A DNA stretch of 64,000 nt from Chromera velia. Its lineage: Eukaryota > Sar > Chromeraceae. The DNA lies in assembly GCA_018398765.1 (NCBI GenBank), contig JAHBMJ010000124.1, positions 1-64,000 on the forward strand, read 5' to 3'. The position numbers and the translations under genes were made by a program. The notes below the pieces were generated by a model that saw only the letters and a list, made by a program, of their open reading frames with translations, was not told where the DNA came from and did not search any database. This document shows positions 42,684 to 56,569 of the stretch, one piece after another (within the stretch, counting starts at the first letter, position 1; each line of letters starts with the position of its first letter).

Positions 42684-45600
42684 CAGACAGACTATATGTT
42701 TCTTCTTCTTTTCCGAGAGAGATCGAGGCAGTCACACATTCTGACAGACAGGCAGGCAGACACGCAGTCAGACACGAAGTCAGGCAGTCACGCAGTGAGG
42801 CAATCAGGCAGTGAGGCAGTCAGCTAGTTAGGCACTCAGCTAGTCAGGCAGTCAGGTAGACAGACAGGCAGTCAGATAAAGGAGTGGACACCGGTACTCA
42901 AGCAGATTCAGGCCGGCCGGTAGACAGGCAGACAAGTAAGCAGGGAGGCCAGCAAGCTCAGGAGAATCAGTGAGGCGGGCAGTTGGTCAACATGCATGGA
43001 TGCTTGCTGAAGTGGTAAGATGTAAGAGGACAGTACGAGAAAACCAAGAAGAAGAAACGACATGTAAAGAGGCTCAAGGGCAAGCAAGAAAGGGGGTGTA
43101 CAGAAAAGTATGCAAGGAGCCGACTAAAAAAACCAGAGGTTACACACAGAAGGAGAGGACGACCGGAAAAGAAGGGAAGTGCCCGCGGAAAGAGATAAAC
43201 TATCAAAGTGGAGTCTTACCTTTGATCATCCAAAAAAGACGTTTCAATCTAAAAACGCATGATTGTTGCATGCTCACCTCTCCGAAAGAGAAATCGAGAA
43301 TACGATTGTCTAATAGACTCAAAATTTTGTAAGTGGATAGGTTATCGATCAGGCGAAACTTCGAACAGACAGGCAAGAGAATTCCTAAACAGAGATAAAT
43401 CAGGACAAAGCGAGAGCGACGGGTCATAATTCTTAAGTGTCAGCCCTCCCTCGATCCCTCGTTGTGATCGAAGACTGACTTTCTTCCAAGCCTCAGGAGG
43501 GAGTTCTAACTCATCCGGTCTGGTCAGCGACTTCCAATTCTTTCCAACTGCATGCAACAGAAATAATCAAGACGCGATATAAGAGAAGCACCACAAGAAG
43601 AAGACTCTCTGAAATAGGAGAAGAAGAAGGAGGAAGAGGACAAGAAGGGGAAGGAGAAGGAGAAGGGGTAGAAGTCCAAAAGCATGGGTCGAAGAAAGGA
43701 GACTCACGGAAAGCGTGGATTGCCAGATGTGCGAACTGGTGACAGCTCTTGCAGATACAGTCAAATCCCGCATTGATGAGTAATTGCAAGTACGAACAGA
43801 CAACGAGCAGCGACTGACCCTTTCAATACTATAAGCAAGATTTTGCTCAAAAGATCATCTCTTCTGCGTTGTAAACAAATTTGCAACCTTCTCCGGCTAG
43901 CTCTTCAACCCAACAATTGGTAGGAGTTCTTTTTTTCTCTTTTTCTTCCTCTTTTCCTCGTACTACCCTGCCTTTTTGCCCTTGCCCCAGCATAACCCTC
44001 CCCCCCTTCTCTCCATCTGTTTCCTTCTTTGTCTGTGCAAGTGAATCGATGTGTCCCTTTCCGCCTGTCTTTATATTTGTCTGGCTATCTATCTACCGGC
44101 CTGCCTGCCGCTTTTCGGTCCGTCATGCCAACGCATTCCTGAATGGCTTGAGTTGCCACCACTACCTGTCTTAGTATCTATATAACAGTCCACAGAAAAA
44201 TCCCCATAATTTGATAAAATGCGGGAAAAAAGACTTAGTCATAAAGAGGAGAAGATTGGAGGGATTCACAAAAGGTGGCTCTCTCAGAAAGACTCTCGGC
44301 ATCAAATAGCCGTTGACTTTCCAAAACAAATCTGATGTGAAGGTGATCTGACTTACGCGTAGCACAGACAGTAGCTGCAGTATCGCGCCCCGTAGGGGGG
44401 CGTGTGCCTCAGGGTCACCTTGGAGAGCCGTTTCTCCGCCTCCGGCAGGTCCTTAAAGATGACCGACCTGCATAGCCAAGGGCTACTAATGGATGAAAGC
44501 AGCGTGCGATGATCATTTGTTTCCTTGCCAATTGACCGTGGAGTTTGTCTCTCGTCGACTATTGTATACAGAGACACTAAGCGTAAGGTCTACATGCAGA
44601 AACCGATACGGACATGCAGATGGTTATGTCAATATAAGAAAAGGACAAGAAAGCAAAGAAAGGACACTGACCTTAGGGTGATGAATCCCTCTGCCATCTC
44701 TGGAGGGTCCCAGTATGAGTTGGCAGGGTGAGTGAAGGCTGCAAACCAGAGGAAGAAGCTCGTTTTCCGATTTCACTTTACATTGATAGACAGGCAGGCA
44801 AGCAAGCCGGCAGGCAGGCAGGCAGACGGACATACAGATACGGAAGAGGGGAACAAGCAAAGCGCGCAGTCAGGCAGATCTCCGTTTTTGTTGATGCACA
44901 GGCAAGAAATAGTGTGCACATATAATGGGCCCACTGGTTAGCCGAGAAATCGAAATTCAAACTCTCTCGAGACACTGACAAGACTTGGAGGACGCGCAGA
45001 CAAAAAAGCTTGAGAAAACGAAGTACGCAATTTTAAAGAAGAAAGATCAGGCTACGTTGAATACCCTGGAGTCGAACAAACACTTTACCATATGGAATCA
45101 AGACGCAAACGCATCCATGGTAAGAGAGAAAAAGAGGGGAACTGACGGGTCTGTCCGATACCAAAGCAGTTGCATTCTAGCCACTGCAAGAAGGTCGTCA
45201 GACAGACACAGTACTTTGACTTGCTGTCCTGCCCCCATCCGATGGCCATGGCCCGCCCTTTCCTCACTTCCCGCGCCAAATCTTTGATGCTCCCTTAGAG
45301 AAGGGTGCGGAAGAGCATCACCACGTCCTGCTTCTCATCCTTCAGCACATCACGGACCTGCTGTGGATCGAACTCGAAGACGGGCTCCGTCTTCCCCCTA
45401 GGGATTTCCATGAGGGAGATCTGCTCATAGACTTATGTCAGTCACACTCAGTCTGCCAAGATGAAAACTTTAGTCTCGGAAAACACGTATCGGGTGGCTG
45501 CTGTATGACAATTAAGTAAAAAGTGAAGCTGATCAATAGGTTATCAGGTGTATGCACACTAGTCAACAAACATGAGGTTGCATGAAATTTAACAGAAAAA

Positions 45601-46922
45601 TCATGAAGTAAACTTGATGGAGGGAGAATCGTAGAGAAACAGAAAGATTGGATGGGCAAAAAGAGAAGGAAGGGCAGAGAAATGGAAAGGGAAATGGAAA
45701 GCGCATGGCTAAGCATGTTACAAAAGGGAAACGGTCACCACAGACACTTACATACAAGCTAGCATGGAGAAGAAAGAATTGAGGGAAGGTTCACAGTGGG
45801 TTTTGTCTCATGTTTCTTCACTTTCTACACCTCATTGACTGACGAGTGCTTTAAGCAGGGGATATGGCTCTGTATCAGCCATCTTGATGCGCCCCGCAAG
45901 GAGGTTGTCCATGTTGACCATACCACTGATAGCCGTCTTGGTCAAGAAGGCCTTCTTGCTGATCTTTGTCCTCCCCCTCCCCTTGCGGTATCCTCCAGTC
46001 ATCGTGATGGTGTACTTTAAGATCAGCCGCCTCTAGACCGGTTCAAGAGTGCGCAGAAACTCGACAACCCCCCATTAACGAGTTTGTCTGCCTGCAGCAA
46101 CCTGATATCACTGCGTGTGTGGCGAGTGAACCTGTATGGGCTTCTTCTGGTCCTTGTTTTTCAGCACTTGATCCCCGCTTCTTCACAAACTCGGCATACT
46201 CTTTGGTATAGCCTCTGCATGTAGAATATCATAGAATGAGAAGACAACCAGTAATCAACCTTCTTTCCATGACAATATTTACTGCCCAACTATTGCCTGT
46301 TCCTCTCTTCCTCTGTTTACCTGTCGGACTCCCTCTGCCTGCCTGCTCGGCCTGGCTTAGCTTGTCTTACTATACACATGTGTGCCTGTCTACCTGTGCT
46401 GCCTTTCTGGATTTGAAATCTGGTTGTTTGAAATAGGAAGGCAGACAGGGAGAAAGCCAACTTTTGAAGCAGTGCCAACTCTGGGACATTGTTAGACAGG
46501 AATTCAGCTTGCGCTAGAGTTGCCAGCCATATATGATGAGATGTGATTGTCGGAATGCAATGAAGGCCCCTAGCTATTGCAGACAGTATCCAAACGAACA
46601 GAAGAACAATTTTCACCTTGCTTTCTCCTCCTCTGCTCGCTCGTCTGCCCTCCTGTACTCCTCCAGTTCTTCAGAGAGTTTGCGGTTTTCTTTCAGCAGT
46701 TGCTCGTCTCTCTCTCTGCACATGTTTTAAACAGAAAGAGGGTGAAAGACCCAAATTAAATGCATTGTCACGCTGCAAGTTGAAGGCCAGGCTTTAATTA
46801 GAAACACTGCGCATCTCTACTCTAATGAACAGGAGGAAGAAACAGACAGACGGTGAGCAAAAAACTGTGTCAACAGAATGACTGCAGTGATAAATTGTTG
46901 TTATATACGTCTGTTGCGACAT
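42039..46922 (-). CDS. Unrecognised Cys-rich protein with N-terminal coiled coil, many tiny exons
   Basis: Proposed exons: 46922-46909, 46715-46617, 46214-46187, 46091-46080, 46032-45844, 45420-45354, 45293-45210, 44738-44672, 44467-44357, 43745-43708, 43547-43480, 43358-43278, 42256-42203, 42116-42039. They total 990 bp (329 residues) in continuous phase. The start MSQQT joins a coiled coil (ERDEQLLKENRKLSEELEE), then a basic segment (GYRKGRGRTKISKKAFL), EPVFEFDPQQVRSIKDLARE, SYWDPPEMAEGF, a Cys cluster (RYCSYCLCYACHQFAHLAIH) and a Cys-rich end (YTCDEYTVCDTVDCF, then MHFCCIGGNLTICCG). Third positions are GC-rich in the main exons. Three introns are only 48-60 bp. The 46187 border and the 12-bp exon are the weakest; a longer exon to 46132 would need a frameshift. 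The Cys/His cluster could bind zinc; no family recognised. Confidence 0.55.
42440..42700. repeat. Mixed CAGA/CAGG, (CA)n and (GA)n microsatellites
   Basis: GACA/GATA/GGCA tetranucleotides at 42460-42530 and 42745-42945 and (CA)n with ATAC interruptions at 42535-42640, followed by (GA)n to about 42682. They lie in the long intron between 42256 and 43278 of the Cys-rich gene. Confidence 0.85.
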
Positions 46923-49526
46923 CTCGATGTTGCTGGGGAGAAACAGCGACAAGCAGCAGATTTTCTAAACAGAAGATATGAGGGAGTGCCGAAGTTGCTT
47001 GTGAGTCACTCAGTCTGCAGCGGAACACGGAAACGATGGACCGTCATGCATTGACGTTTAATTCATCAGAGAATTATCTATCAATGGAAACGCTGTTCAT
47101 TGATCGGGGAATAAAGGAGTGTCCACCATCTCCCTGTTCCCCTTCTTTAACCATATAAATCAACTTGCAGTGTTTCTCATGTCAGGTGTCTCATTGGTGT
47201 TGTTTGCAGCCATGCAACACGTGTCTCGTTTTGAGACACGGTGTGCATGCCACCGCCACGATATATCCATGTGCCGGCCGCCGCCGGGCCGCCCGCCCAT
47301 GCGCATGCGATCCGATTCGGCGCCGTGTGCGGAACCCTGCGCCGGGCCCGCGGCAGACCACGGCCAGGGCATATACCGCAGGGGCCCAAATAAGCCAAAA
47401 AAAAACGGAAATAATTATAGACTAAACCAAATGCATTGAACATCATTATGACTTAAAAAATTTCTTTTAAAAGTGATTATGACTTGAAAAATTAAAATAT
47501 ATATAAAAGCAACAGAAAGCAAATATTTTCTTCCGGTCTTGTTTTCTTCCTATTTCTTCTACTGCATGAAGTCCAGTACTGATGGTCCAAGTGGCACCTT
47601 TTCAACCCCTTAGTATCAAACAGTTTGTGTCTGTCTATGTCTGTCTTAAAGTAATGCCTTATGCAATGGCTGGTCTGCTTGGTCTAACAGTTTGGATCTG
47701 TCTGAGAGGTTCAGTCTGCAGAAAAAAAGAAAGAAGTAAAAAAACACATAATGTATCAGGCTCTATTTTCTTTTAAACAAAGCATAATAAAAACGGTGAA
47801 CCGCATCTAGCCGCATCTTTAAAACTATATGTCGTACCATGTAATTTAAGTTTTTGTAACAAAACATTACTGTGTGTAACATAATATTTTAAATATTTGA
47901 ATTATATTTCATTATATGATGATCATCGTTGATTCACATCTTTTAAGCTTGATTCTGTTTGTACGATTGCACATTGGGTTAGAAGATGAGTCGTTGGATC
48001 GGTTAACAATGCAGTAGAGTTTTTTGAATGTGGTAAAGTCATCTAAAAAACGAATATGTTCGAAACTCGCAGCTCCAGAGGCCTTTCACGATTGACTTTT
48101 CCCGTTTTGCTTAATCCAGGGGCATTATTTAGTTTGTTTTTGTATCGTGGTTGTTGTATCATCTGCATCGCCCCTGCTCCACAAAAATACCACTGTTTGC
48201 GTCAGTGTGTAACGAACAGCGGGGGGGGTGGTGTGTTTGTTTGTTTGTTTGTTTTGAGTGTTAGTGGTCTTATGGACATGATTGCATCTTTCTAGCACCC
48301 CCCTCTACCTGAATTCTATGTCATTCAATTCTAATAGAGCCTTTTTTAGATTTTTAAGTTTCCTTTCGATCCTCTCATCCTGTTCATCCTCCCTTTATCC
48401 CTCCCTCCACCCGGATTGATGTGAGCAGCTATGCTTCGTCCCTTAATTTCTCACGTGCTTCGTTCATTCTTTGTCCATGGGAAGGAAGGAAGGAAACCTG
48501 GAGGTGGAGTTAAAGGGATCAGTATGCCGTTCAGTCCTTCTTGTAGGGGTCGTGCACTGCAGACAGTGAAGGCAACGAGCATGGAACTGAATATACAGAT
48601 AGATGTATGAGTCGAAATCGTATTGGGAGCTGTCTGCTGTGTATTCGCAACACATGCAGTTGAGAATGAATCCAGAGTGATCGAGGGATCTCCATCACAA
48701 AGACTCTACTCGAAGCTAGCTTCACACAGATGCATGCAGACACATGTTCTTTGGGACCCAAGCCATATTGAACAAGCAAACAGACAAACAATCGTTCCTT
48801 CTTCCACATCTCAGCATACTGATCGAAGCGACTTCCATGTAGATCCGTCTGCACATCTTATCTATTACCCCTCCTCTCTTTTCCTCTTCACCCTTTCGAC
48901 TGACTGCTCATCTCCTTAGACACTGCAGGAAACAGAAAAGCAAGGAAACATCTATATGACTGAATAGCATTCCTTATCGTCTTCTGGAAAAGCCAATTCA
49001 CTAAAGTAGTGTCCCAAAGAAAGAGGATGGGGTGGAAACGAAACGAAAAAGGGAAGAAAGGACAGGGAAGGGAAAGCTGCTGCATGGACAAACTAGACAA
49101 TTGCATGGCGCATACATGGTCTGTGTTTGGATTCTCTTGGACGGAGCACATGAAACACCAGACAGGACAGGCTGGATGGGTGGATGGGTCATGAGGGCGC
49201 AATCGGTGTTCGTAGGAATTAAGTGGAGGGAGGGAGGGAGGGAGGGAGGCGCACCTGCCTGCCTGTCTGTATGACAATTAAAGAGCATCGGCAACAGCTG
49301 GGGTTATCCCTCTGGCCTCGATCCATTTCTTTCTATTACATTGTCTTCTTGCGGAGACTGAGACGAAATGAGTTGATGAACAGACACACAGAGTCATTTG
49401 TTTGCTGATTGACTGACTGACTCCTTAGGATGGTCGGAATGCTCACTGCAGACAGACGGAAGGAAAGAAGCAAGGAGACAGACAGGGGCAAATGAATGAC
49501 TCTGAATTTTCTGAACTTTGTTGCAG
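46923..49526. other. Largely intergenic, AT-rich with a GC-rich patch
   Basis: 47270-47350 is a CpG-rich patch (GCCGGCCGCCGCCGGG-like words). 47400-48400 is AT-rich with no gene. Scattered exon-like frames occur at 48531-48586 (minus) and about 48790-48860 but could not be joined into a transcript with confidence. The region also should contain the missing 5' exons of the plus-strand gene at 49527-50916. Confidence 0.4.
48531..48586 (-). CDS. Possible terminal exon of a minus-strand gene
   Basis: An acceptor (CTGTATATTCAG) precedes a phase-1 frame with GC-rich third positions that ends HDPYKKD and TGA at 48531-48533. The phase matches the phase-1 exons of the secreted-protein gene at 52927-55479, but a join would enclose the plus-strand gene at 49.5-50.9 kb. 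Recorded as a candidate only. Confidence 0.2.
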
Positions 49527-50507
49527 GCAGGGATAGAGGAATTGAGCAAAGAAGGGGACCCGCTTTCGTGCGGATCAGCCAACCAATTTGAGTTGTTGTT
49601 CTTCAGACGGATGTGGAAGGAAGAGTATGATCTCCTGAAGGTATCTTCTTTCAAATTCCGTTCTTTTCTGTCTTGTGGACTTGAAGGAAGTGACTTGGAC
49701 GGTGATTTTCGTCTTTTCGTCGATCGGGTCTTGAGAGAAGGCGGTGAGGGAGCAAAGACCTCTGACTGATCGGAGAGCAATTCTTTAATGCTTCATTGTA
49801 TGCATGTTCGTCCTAGATCCTCTGTCCCTCCTTCTCCCTCTCACTCCCTGACTGACAGTTCTTTTGGACTTCTTTTGCGAGAGCTGCACAGCACGCACGC
49901 AAAAGGAGCGGGGTTCAATGTAAAGAGAGAACCACATAAAGACGTTCTCTCTTTACATGGTTGCATGGAGAGAGAGCAACTCTTCTTGAAGCAAGAAGGG
50001 GAGATGAGAGTCAGTCTGGCCAAACAGAGATTCAAAAAAAGAAGAATTGTGAGAAGCTCTGAATCCAGAGAGAGACTGATCGATGCAGAGAGACACTTGA
50101 TCGATCCTCGTACGCAATCATGCCCTCAAAGAAAGTGCAGAAGCTATGAGCAACAAGTTCCCCCAATGGTCGGACAGGGAGGGAAGACGGACCTGGGCCT
50201 GCAAAGGCAAAGCGAAAGAGAGAGAACGAACAAAAGCAGAAAACCATGAATGCATGAGAGAAATTCAGTTAGCGGGCCGAGAGAGCTTGACAGCAGCAAC
50301 GAATAGGACAGGGAGGCGGCGGAGGAAAAGCTCATCACATAGAGTATTTGTTATTTTTGTGACAAAAAGAAATGTGCAAGCGCATGGAAGGAAACATAGG
50401 ATCAGTCATTTTAATCCGAAAAGAGAATGATCAAACGAAGAGAAACTAAAACTTTCGGATATTTCCCATACCTTAAACAGAAATGGCATATATTTAGTGC
50501 TTCCCTC

Positions 50508-50540
<33 letters not shown>

Positions 50541-50557
50541 ATGTGTGTGTATGTGTA

Positions 50558-50602
<45 letters not shown>

Positions 50603-50604
50603 GT

Positions 50605-50636
<32 letters not shown>

Positions 50637-50916
50637 AGACCTTGTTGAATGTGAAGTTAGGAATGACAACCGACCAGTTGGCGCTTCTGCTTGACAGAAC
50701 AGGTAAACACAGAGAAGAGCCCACAGAGGGAGAGGAATAATTTGAAAGGGCACATACACGAGAGAAATGCAGAGAGAATGAACAAAAAGCAAAATAAAAA
50801 GGAAGGAATGAACAAAATGAGAGTGCTCAGACGACTCCACTAACATGGAGGGGATCTACATCGATTTCGCTGAAGCCCTCATCTATCTTCTTTTGCAATC
50901 AAGTAGACCTTTCTAG
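49527..50916 (+). CDS. EF-hand-like protein, three 3'-terminal exons
   Basis: Exons 49527-49640 (phase 0 to 0, acceptor TTGTTGCAG), 50639-50702 (acceptor at the end of a (TG)n run, donor ACAG|GTAAAC) and 50831-50916 (ends TAG). They join in phase to about 88 residues. The peptide reads FELLFFRRMWKEEYDLLK, then VKLGMTTDQLALLLDRT, then STNMEGIYIDFAEALIYLL. The last part has helix-loop-helix spacing and a GIYIDFAEAL strand/exit helix like a degenerate EF-hand. The 5' exons were not found; at least one more is needed because the first listed exon has no start Met after its acceptor. The strand choice rests on the clean three-exon phase chain; function is unknown. Confidence 0.45.
50512..50637. 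repeat. (CT)n and (TGTA)n/(TG)n microsatellite ending at an acceptor
   Basis: CT dinucleotides followed by ATGTGT repeats run directly into TGTAG at 50636-50638, the acceptor of the EF-hand-like gene's penultimate exon. Confidence 0.85.
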
Positions 50917-51006
50917 AGTCTTTTTCCCTCTCCTGCCTCGGCCTAGACCTTGAATGAGATTCTTCCGTGAATGGGTTTGCTCTCTCTTCCTCTCCTCCGT
51001 GGGTGA

Positions 51007-51787
<781 letters not shown>

Positions 51788-52134
51788 GGGCATAAGCACA
51801 ACTTCTCGTACCAAAAGTTAAGAACAAAACGATGACGCTACGACAAAAGAAGAGAGAACCAAACTTACTGACTGACTGACTGACTGACTGTAGACAATTG
51901 CTGCAGATGTCGTCAGATACCACCATGCAGCAAAAGAAGAGAAGAAGAAAAGGGGGAATTTTGAATTGAATGTCAATTTGAATCAAATCCACACTTCGGC
52001 AGCGCTGCCGACGCTTGGATAAAACGCATTCGACATGTATGCAAATTAAAGCATGAGGATGCAGCAAGGCACACACACGGTCAGATGACGTGCTCCATTC
52101 GAAAAAGCGCGCCACCGAAAATTTTCACCTAAAA

Positions 52135-52179
<45 letters not shown>

Positions 52180-52926
52180 TCTGACCGCTCGATTGTGCAC
52201 TGATTTTGAAAGCGGGCTGAGAGTTTCGGAGAGTTCAAAACGATCCATGGAAACTCAACTAAGTTCACTCAGGGAAAGAAACGGGAGAGGACTCCTCGGT
52301 GAAGATCGAACTGACGATTCGTTGGCACTGCATACAATCAGAATGCCATTCAAATAAGTCAGTTAGAGGGGAGTGACACAGAAATGAAGCAACCATCCCC
52401 ACCGACAATTTCTGCCGCGATCCCTCTTAAACTGTCTCTCACGATGAGTTTTTTCTTCTCTTGCTAAGAGGTCACTTCTCTCGCAATCATCCATACACCC
52501 CTTTTATCCTTGTACAGGATAGATGAATGCACAGAACGATATAAAAGGAAGAAAAGGAAATGGCGGTAAGACTTTCAGAGCAAGAGGAAAAAGCAAAAAA
52601 GAGGAGAAAGCGGAAAGGAAAGCGAGACCCTTATCACACGAATCCCTCCAGGGACGCAACAAAACAGAAAAGGGCCACGCACGGTACAGACGTATTGCCC
52701 CGGTCACCATGCATCACAGAGCAAGTGACTGACTGACTGACCAGTCGGCAAGTGCGGGTTCAAAAGGGGCCCTTCTGCATTGCATAGAGGACGCATCCAC
52801 AGTATGTATGTGAGGACAAACAGAAGAGCTGGATGGAATGCTTGGTTTCAGTACATGAGTAAGTAAGGGGATGCACGAGCGAAGAAACGACCGAGTGGGG
52901 AGTCGGGGGATAATGAAGACACTCAC

Positions 52927-53628
52927 TGGATCCCCACTGCATGCCCTCACTGTGAAAGGACGTACATTCAAAACAATCTTGCAGCAACAACGCATCGTTG
53001 CATATGGATACGTAACGATCTGTATCAAAGCACTTAGAGTCAACAGGATCCATATCTCAGCAAAAGGGAACAGCAGGAGTTTAGTTTCCCCTTCTTTCCC
53101 TGGGCCCGAAAATGTTTAGAGGAAGACTGTGGCAGGCAGGGACATCTAGAGGGAGAAAGACAGGAAGAGGAAACGGAGGAGATCAAACACTTGTACCGGT
53201 AAAGTAGAATGAGGACAGTGTGTGAGATGCCCACCTGCGCCGGCGAGGTCCGGAACTGCAAATACAGAGGCATAGCAAAACAAAAAACACATTGCACACA
53301 TACACGAGCAGTTTTACAAAAGCATGCACCTATCCGCCTACGGTCACGTTTTTTCGCATTCACACATTCACATACACCCCATGCAAAGACAAACAAAACA
53401 GAGCAACTGAGGGCCACACAACTGTCATGCATCCCATGCCGGATGCTTCCAAAAGCTCTTACTTCCACCCTTCTTTCCCTTCCAAACGCTTGATTGCATT
53501 CAAAAGAAAAACTGGAAACACCGAAAAGCAAGCAAAACGATAAGACAACGGAAATTACAAAGTGCAAGTAAGAATGCGTTAGACTCCTCACCTATTGCCT
53601 TCGCACACACTCATGCCCCCCCCCCAGA

Positions 53629-53668
<40 letters not shown>

Positions 53669-55479
53669 CTCCTGCTAGATGACGAGCGATTCCCCCCTAC
53701 CCCACCCACCCACGCACTCACACACGTACAGGTACGTACGCAGGCACACACAGACAGACAGACAAACTCACGAGGGAGGCCATCAGGGATGTACGGCTGC
53801 TCCCGTGCGGTGTAGGTCAGTGACATGGCTGCAGACAGAGCCACTCAATGACAAAAAGCAAATGCTTGGAACAGCCTATCCAGTGTTCAAAGATGCGATC
53901 AGTAACTGAGCAGAGGACCCGCGAGCCAAAAAGAGCGAACGGTGTTGATCGAAACGAAGAAGGCCAGAAAACCTTCTATCTATGCAGCAATCAGAGCCAA
54001 GATAGAGAGAGAGCAGAGAGCACTGGTGAGAGACGACTCAGAAAACATAGAGAAAAAACATAGAAGATGATCGAGACATCGACATCTAGAGACAGAAGAG
54101 CAGAAGGCAAGACAAGAATCAGGTATGAACAGTCAAGAAAAGACGGAGGAGACCCAAGGCATCGTGGACGTAGAAGGCTGTGCTGGATTCGGCCGAATGC
54201 TAAAAACAGAAACTATGCATTCGGCTGCAAACAACTGTCAGGTGAGAGAATCCACGCAGGACACAATGTCCCATCCTCCAGATGGCTCCACCTTTCGTCC
54301 GACCGGAACCAAGTATTTTTTTGTGTGTGAAGGGTTTCCTTCCTTCCTGAAGAGAATTTCACTGAGGCAGTCTCTCAAAGGGGAAGCGGGACTGACTGGG
54401 TCGTAGCTTAGAGGCTGCATACAGGGAATTAGGGTAGACACACGCATACACTCACACGTATGGAAAAGGACTTTTTGGAATTTGCTCTCCTCTCTAGTAC
54501 ATGGGAAACAGGAAAACGATTCTCAAAACGGACCAGAGCAAAAGCAAAACAAACGCATGTGGCAGCAAACAAAAATCCCAAAAAGCTCTCAGAGTCCCAG
54601 AATTAAAAGACGGACCCTTCTTGACTACAAGTGCATCGTAGACAAGGAGGAAAACAATTTTGCTTTAGGGCCCTTCTCTCTCACCTGGGATCGGGACAGG
54701 TGCCGGGGTTGCCACTCGGAGTATCCCTGCCGAGGCAGCTGCAGGCGGGAACACGGAGGACAAGGAGGAGAGCAAATGATCATAAATCTGAAATGAATGG
54801 ACACACAGTCCGCATCCATGCATAGAGTATATATTGTAGTATCACTATGTATTAATATCATTCCACCTCGGATGAGTCTATCAAACACTTTTTTCAACAG
54901 ACACAGGCAAACGGCACTAATCAAAGAGCCGCGGGTTGGGGAGGAGAAAAAGAAGACTGCATGGTGACAAAACTCATGCATGCATGGCCCGAATCTGGGC
55001 CTACTTGGCGGAAAGTGAAGGACCAAGAGGAAACAAGCCAAAAAAAGGGACGGTAATCGCATACGTGTCAGACAGGAGTAAGAATGTGCGAACATTGATA
55101 TTTCCTTAGTATGCATGCGCACAGCAGGATGGGATTCGGAGACGGAACTCTTTCGTGGTGCATGTCAAAGGAAAGACATTTAGAAGAGTGCGTAGGTGCT
55201 CTCCGGGAGGTTGGATGGAGACAACCAGACTTACGTGGCTCATCTCCGGCAGCTTGCATGACTGCACCGACCGAACAGGAGGGCATGGGTGCACATGCTT
55301 GTATGCATGTACATATATGCGTCTTACGAGCATGCACTGCAAGATGGATTGGCGTCTTCCTTTCTATATTCTCTGTGCAACTTACTTGGATAGGTCAACT
55401 GCGGTACTGCCACCGATCTGGCCTGTGCAGCTCTGTGGAGCGAGGCTGCCAGGACGAGGAAGAGGAACGAAAGGAACAT
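52927..55479 (-). CDS. Putative secreted protein built from small phase-1 exons, 3' end unresolved
   Basis: Exons: 55479-55386, 55261-55235, 54738-54685, 53828-53772, 53609-53592, 53255-53235, 52977-52927. Every junction is phase 1 and most have clear GCAG acceptors and GTAAGT or GTGAGT donors. The first exon encodes a signal peptide (MFLSFLFLVLAASLHRAAQA, then the mature start RSVAV). The rest is Pro/Ala-rich (VATPAPVPIP), then MSLTYTAREQPYIPDGLP and a Cys pair region (ADCFECTSFHSEGMQW). A 12-bp exon at 51900-51889 (CTGCAG acceptor, GTCAGT repeat donor) also fits the phase. Exons 5 and 6 are 18 and 21 bp and the 53609 acceptor follows a poly-G run, so that part is weak. No family recognised; export by the secretory pathway is inferred from the signal peptide. 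It is head-to-head with the Nudix gene. Confidence 0.5.
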
Positions 55480-56569
55480 CGTGCTTGCTTGAGTGGCCGA
55501 TTGTGGTGCTATCGATAGGCTGCCCGCTCTTGTGATGTGCTTCACTTGCCTCGAGCAGTTTGCTGTGAGCTGATTGAACCAATGCCACTCTTGGGTCTTT
55601 GTGGTGACCACTGGTATTCGCAGTTTAGCCGGCGGCCTTTATGCACAGTTTCTCCGGACCTCTCAATATTCTTTTGTGCGAAGAATGCCGTTTGCGCTCG
55701 GTATCCGTCAGAGTGCGCGCATGCACGGCGGGAATCAACTGCAAGAACTGTTTTGTCACCGTCTACGGAGACGGCAGATGATCAATGTCAGATCATGTCG
55801 ATCAGATCGATCGTCCGACTTCGGCGGCCTCAGCGGCAGCATGCTGTCGATCGATTGTCCGACGATTGATTGAGCGACCCGTAATCTCAAGTCATCTCAA
55901 GTCTATGATGGCACTGTCTCTCGCTCCTCACTTCACCAGAGGCTGTGCAAATGTCCTCTCCAATGTTCCATGCGTGTCTGCAGTTTCGGCATAGTCAAAA
56001 CAAATCTGGTGTGACGGCATCACTCACTGTCTACCAGACTGAATTTTCTCACCGTGGATGTTCATATCATGTATACAAACGTATAGGTCAATCCTTACTC
56101 ACGGCTGTAGTGTACGGACGTGTCCGCCTTTTGAAGGGCTAACGACCCTGCTTGTACGTGCCGGTACAAGTTTTTGGAAGGGGAAGATTTGAGGTCTTCA
56201 ACCGAGGACGGTGTAAAAATCATCTCTATCACCGAGGTAAGCGCCCTGAATTCTGTTCTTTTTGTTTACCTCGAACGGCCTTGACTCGCGTGCGGGAGAG
56301 ACTGGTCTATTCCCATCAGACAGCGTCAGCATCCGACCCAACTTCGTGATCGTCCGGTAGCTATAGTTGTGGAAGGCTGTTGGATCGAAACAAATAGATA
56401 TTTTGATGCTTTGCCAGTGGTCTGGCGTGCCATATAAATGTATGTGATTGATCTGTTTGAACTTGTGTTCATGAACCCCCTTTTCTGTTGACCTCTATCT
56501 CTGTCTTCTTTCGTGTATGCAGAGTGCAACACGCGAATTACAGATCGAAGAGAAAAACCGTTGAAGCCA
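55480..56569. promoter_or_regulatory. Head-to-head intergenic region, includes probable 5' UTR exon of the Nudix gene
   Basis: A donor CGAG|GTAAGC at 56237 and an acceptor GTATGCAG at 56521-56522 define a 5' exon ending at 56236 joined to the exon of the Nudix gene. The frame upstream of 56236 is open only from after a TAA near 56140 and has no ATG, so it is best read as 5' UTR. GATC-rich words occur near 55780-55870. Confidence 0.45.

Noticed and set aside
45210-46214. In-frame TAG and TAA plus an apparent G-run frameshift, taken first as evidence that the Cys-rich gene is a pseudogene.
   Set aside because: Placing introns of 48 and 60 bp and an earlier donor at 46187 removes all three and keeps phase across fourteen exons, so an intact gene is the simpler reading.
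56152-56236. Coding first exon for the Nudix protein (VQVFGRGRFEVFNRG).
   Set aside because: It joins in phase but contains no ATG after the upstream TAA, so it is treated as 5' UTR.
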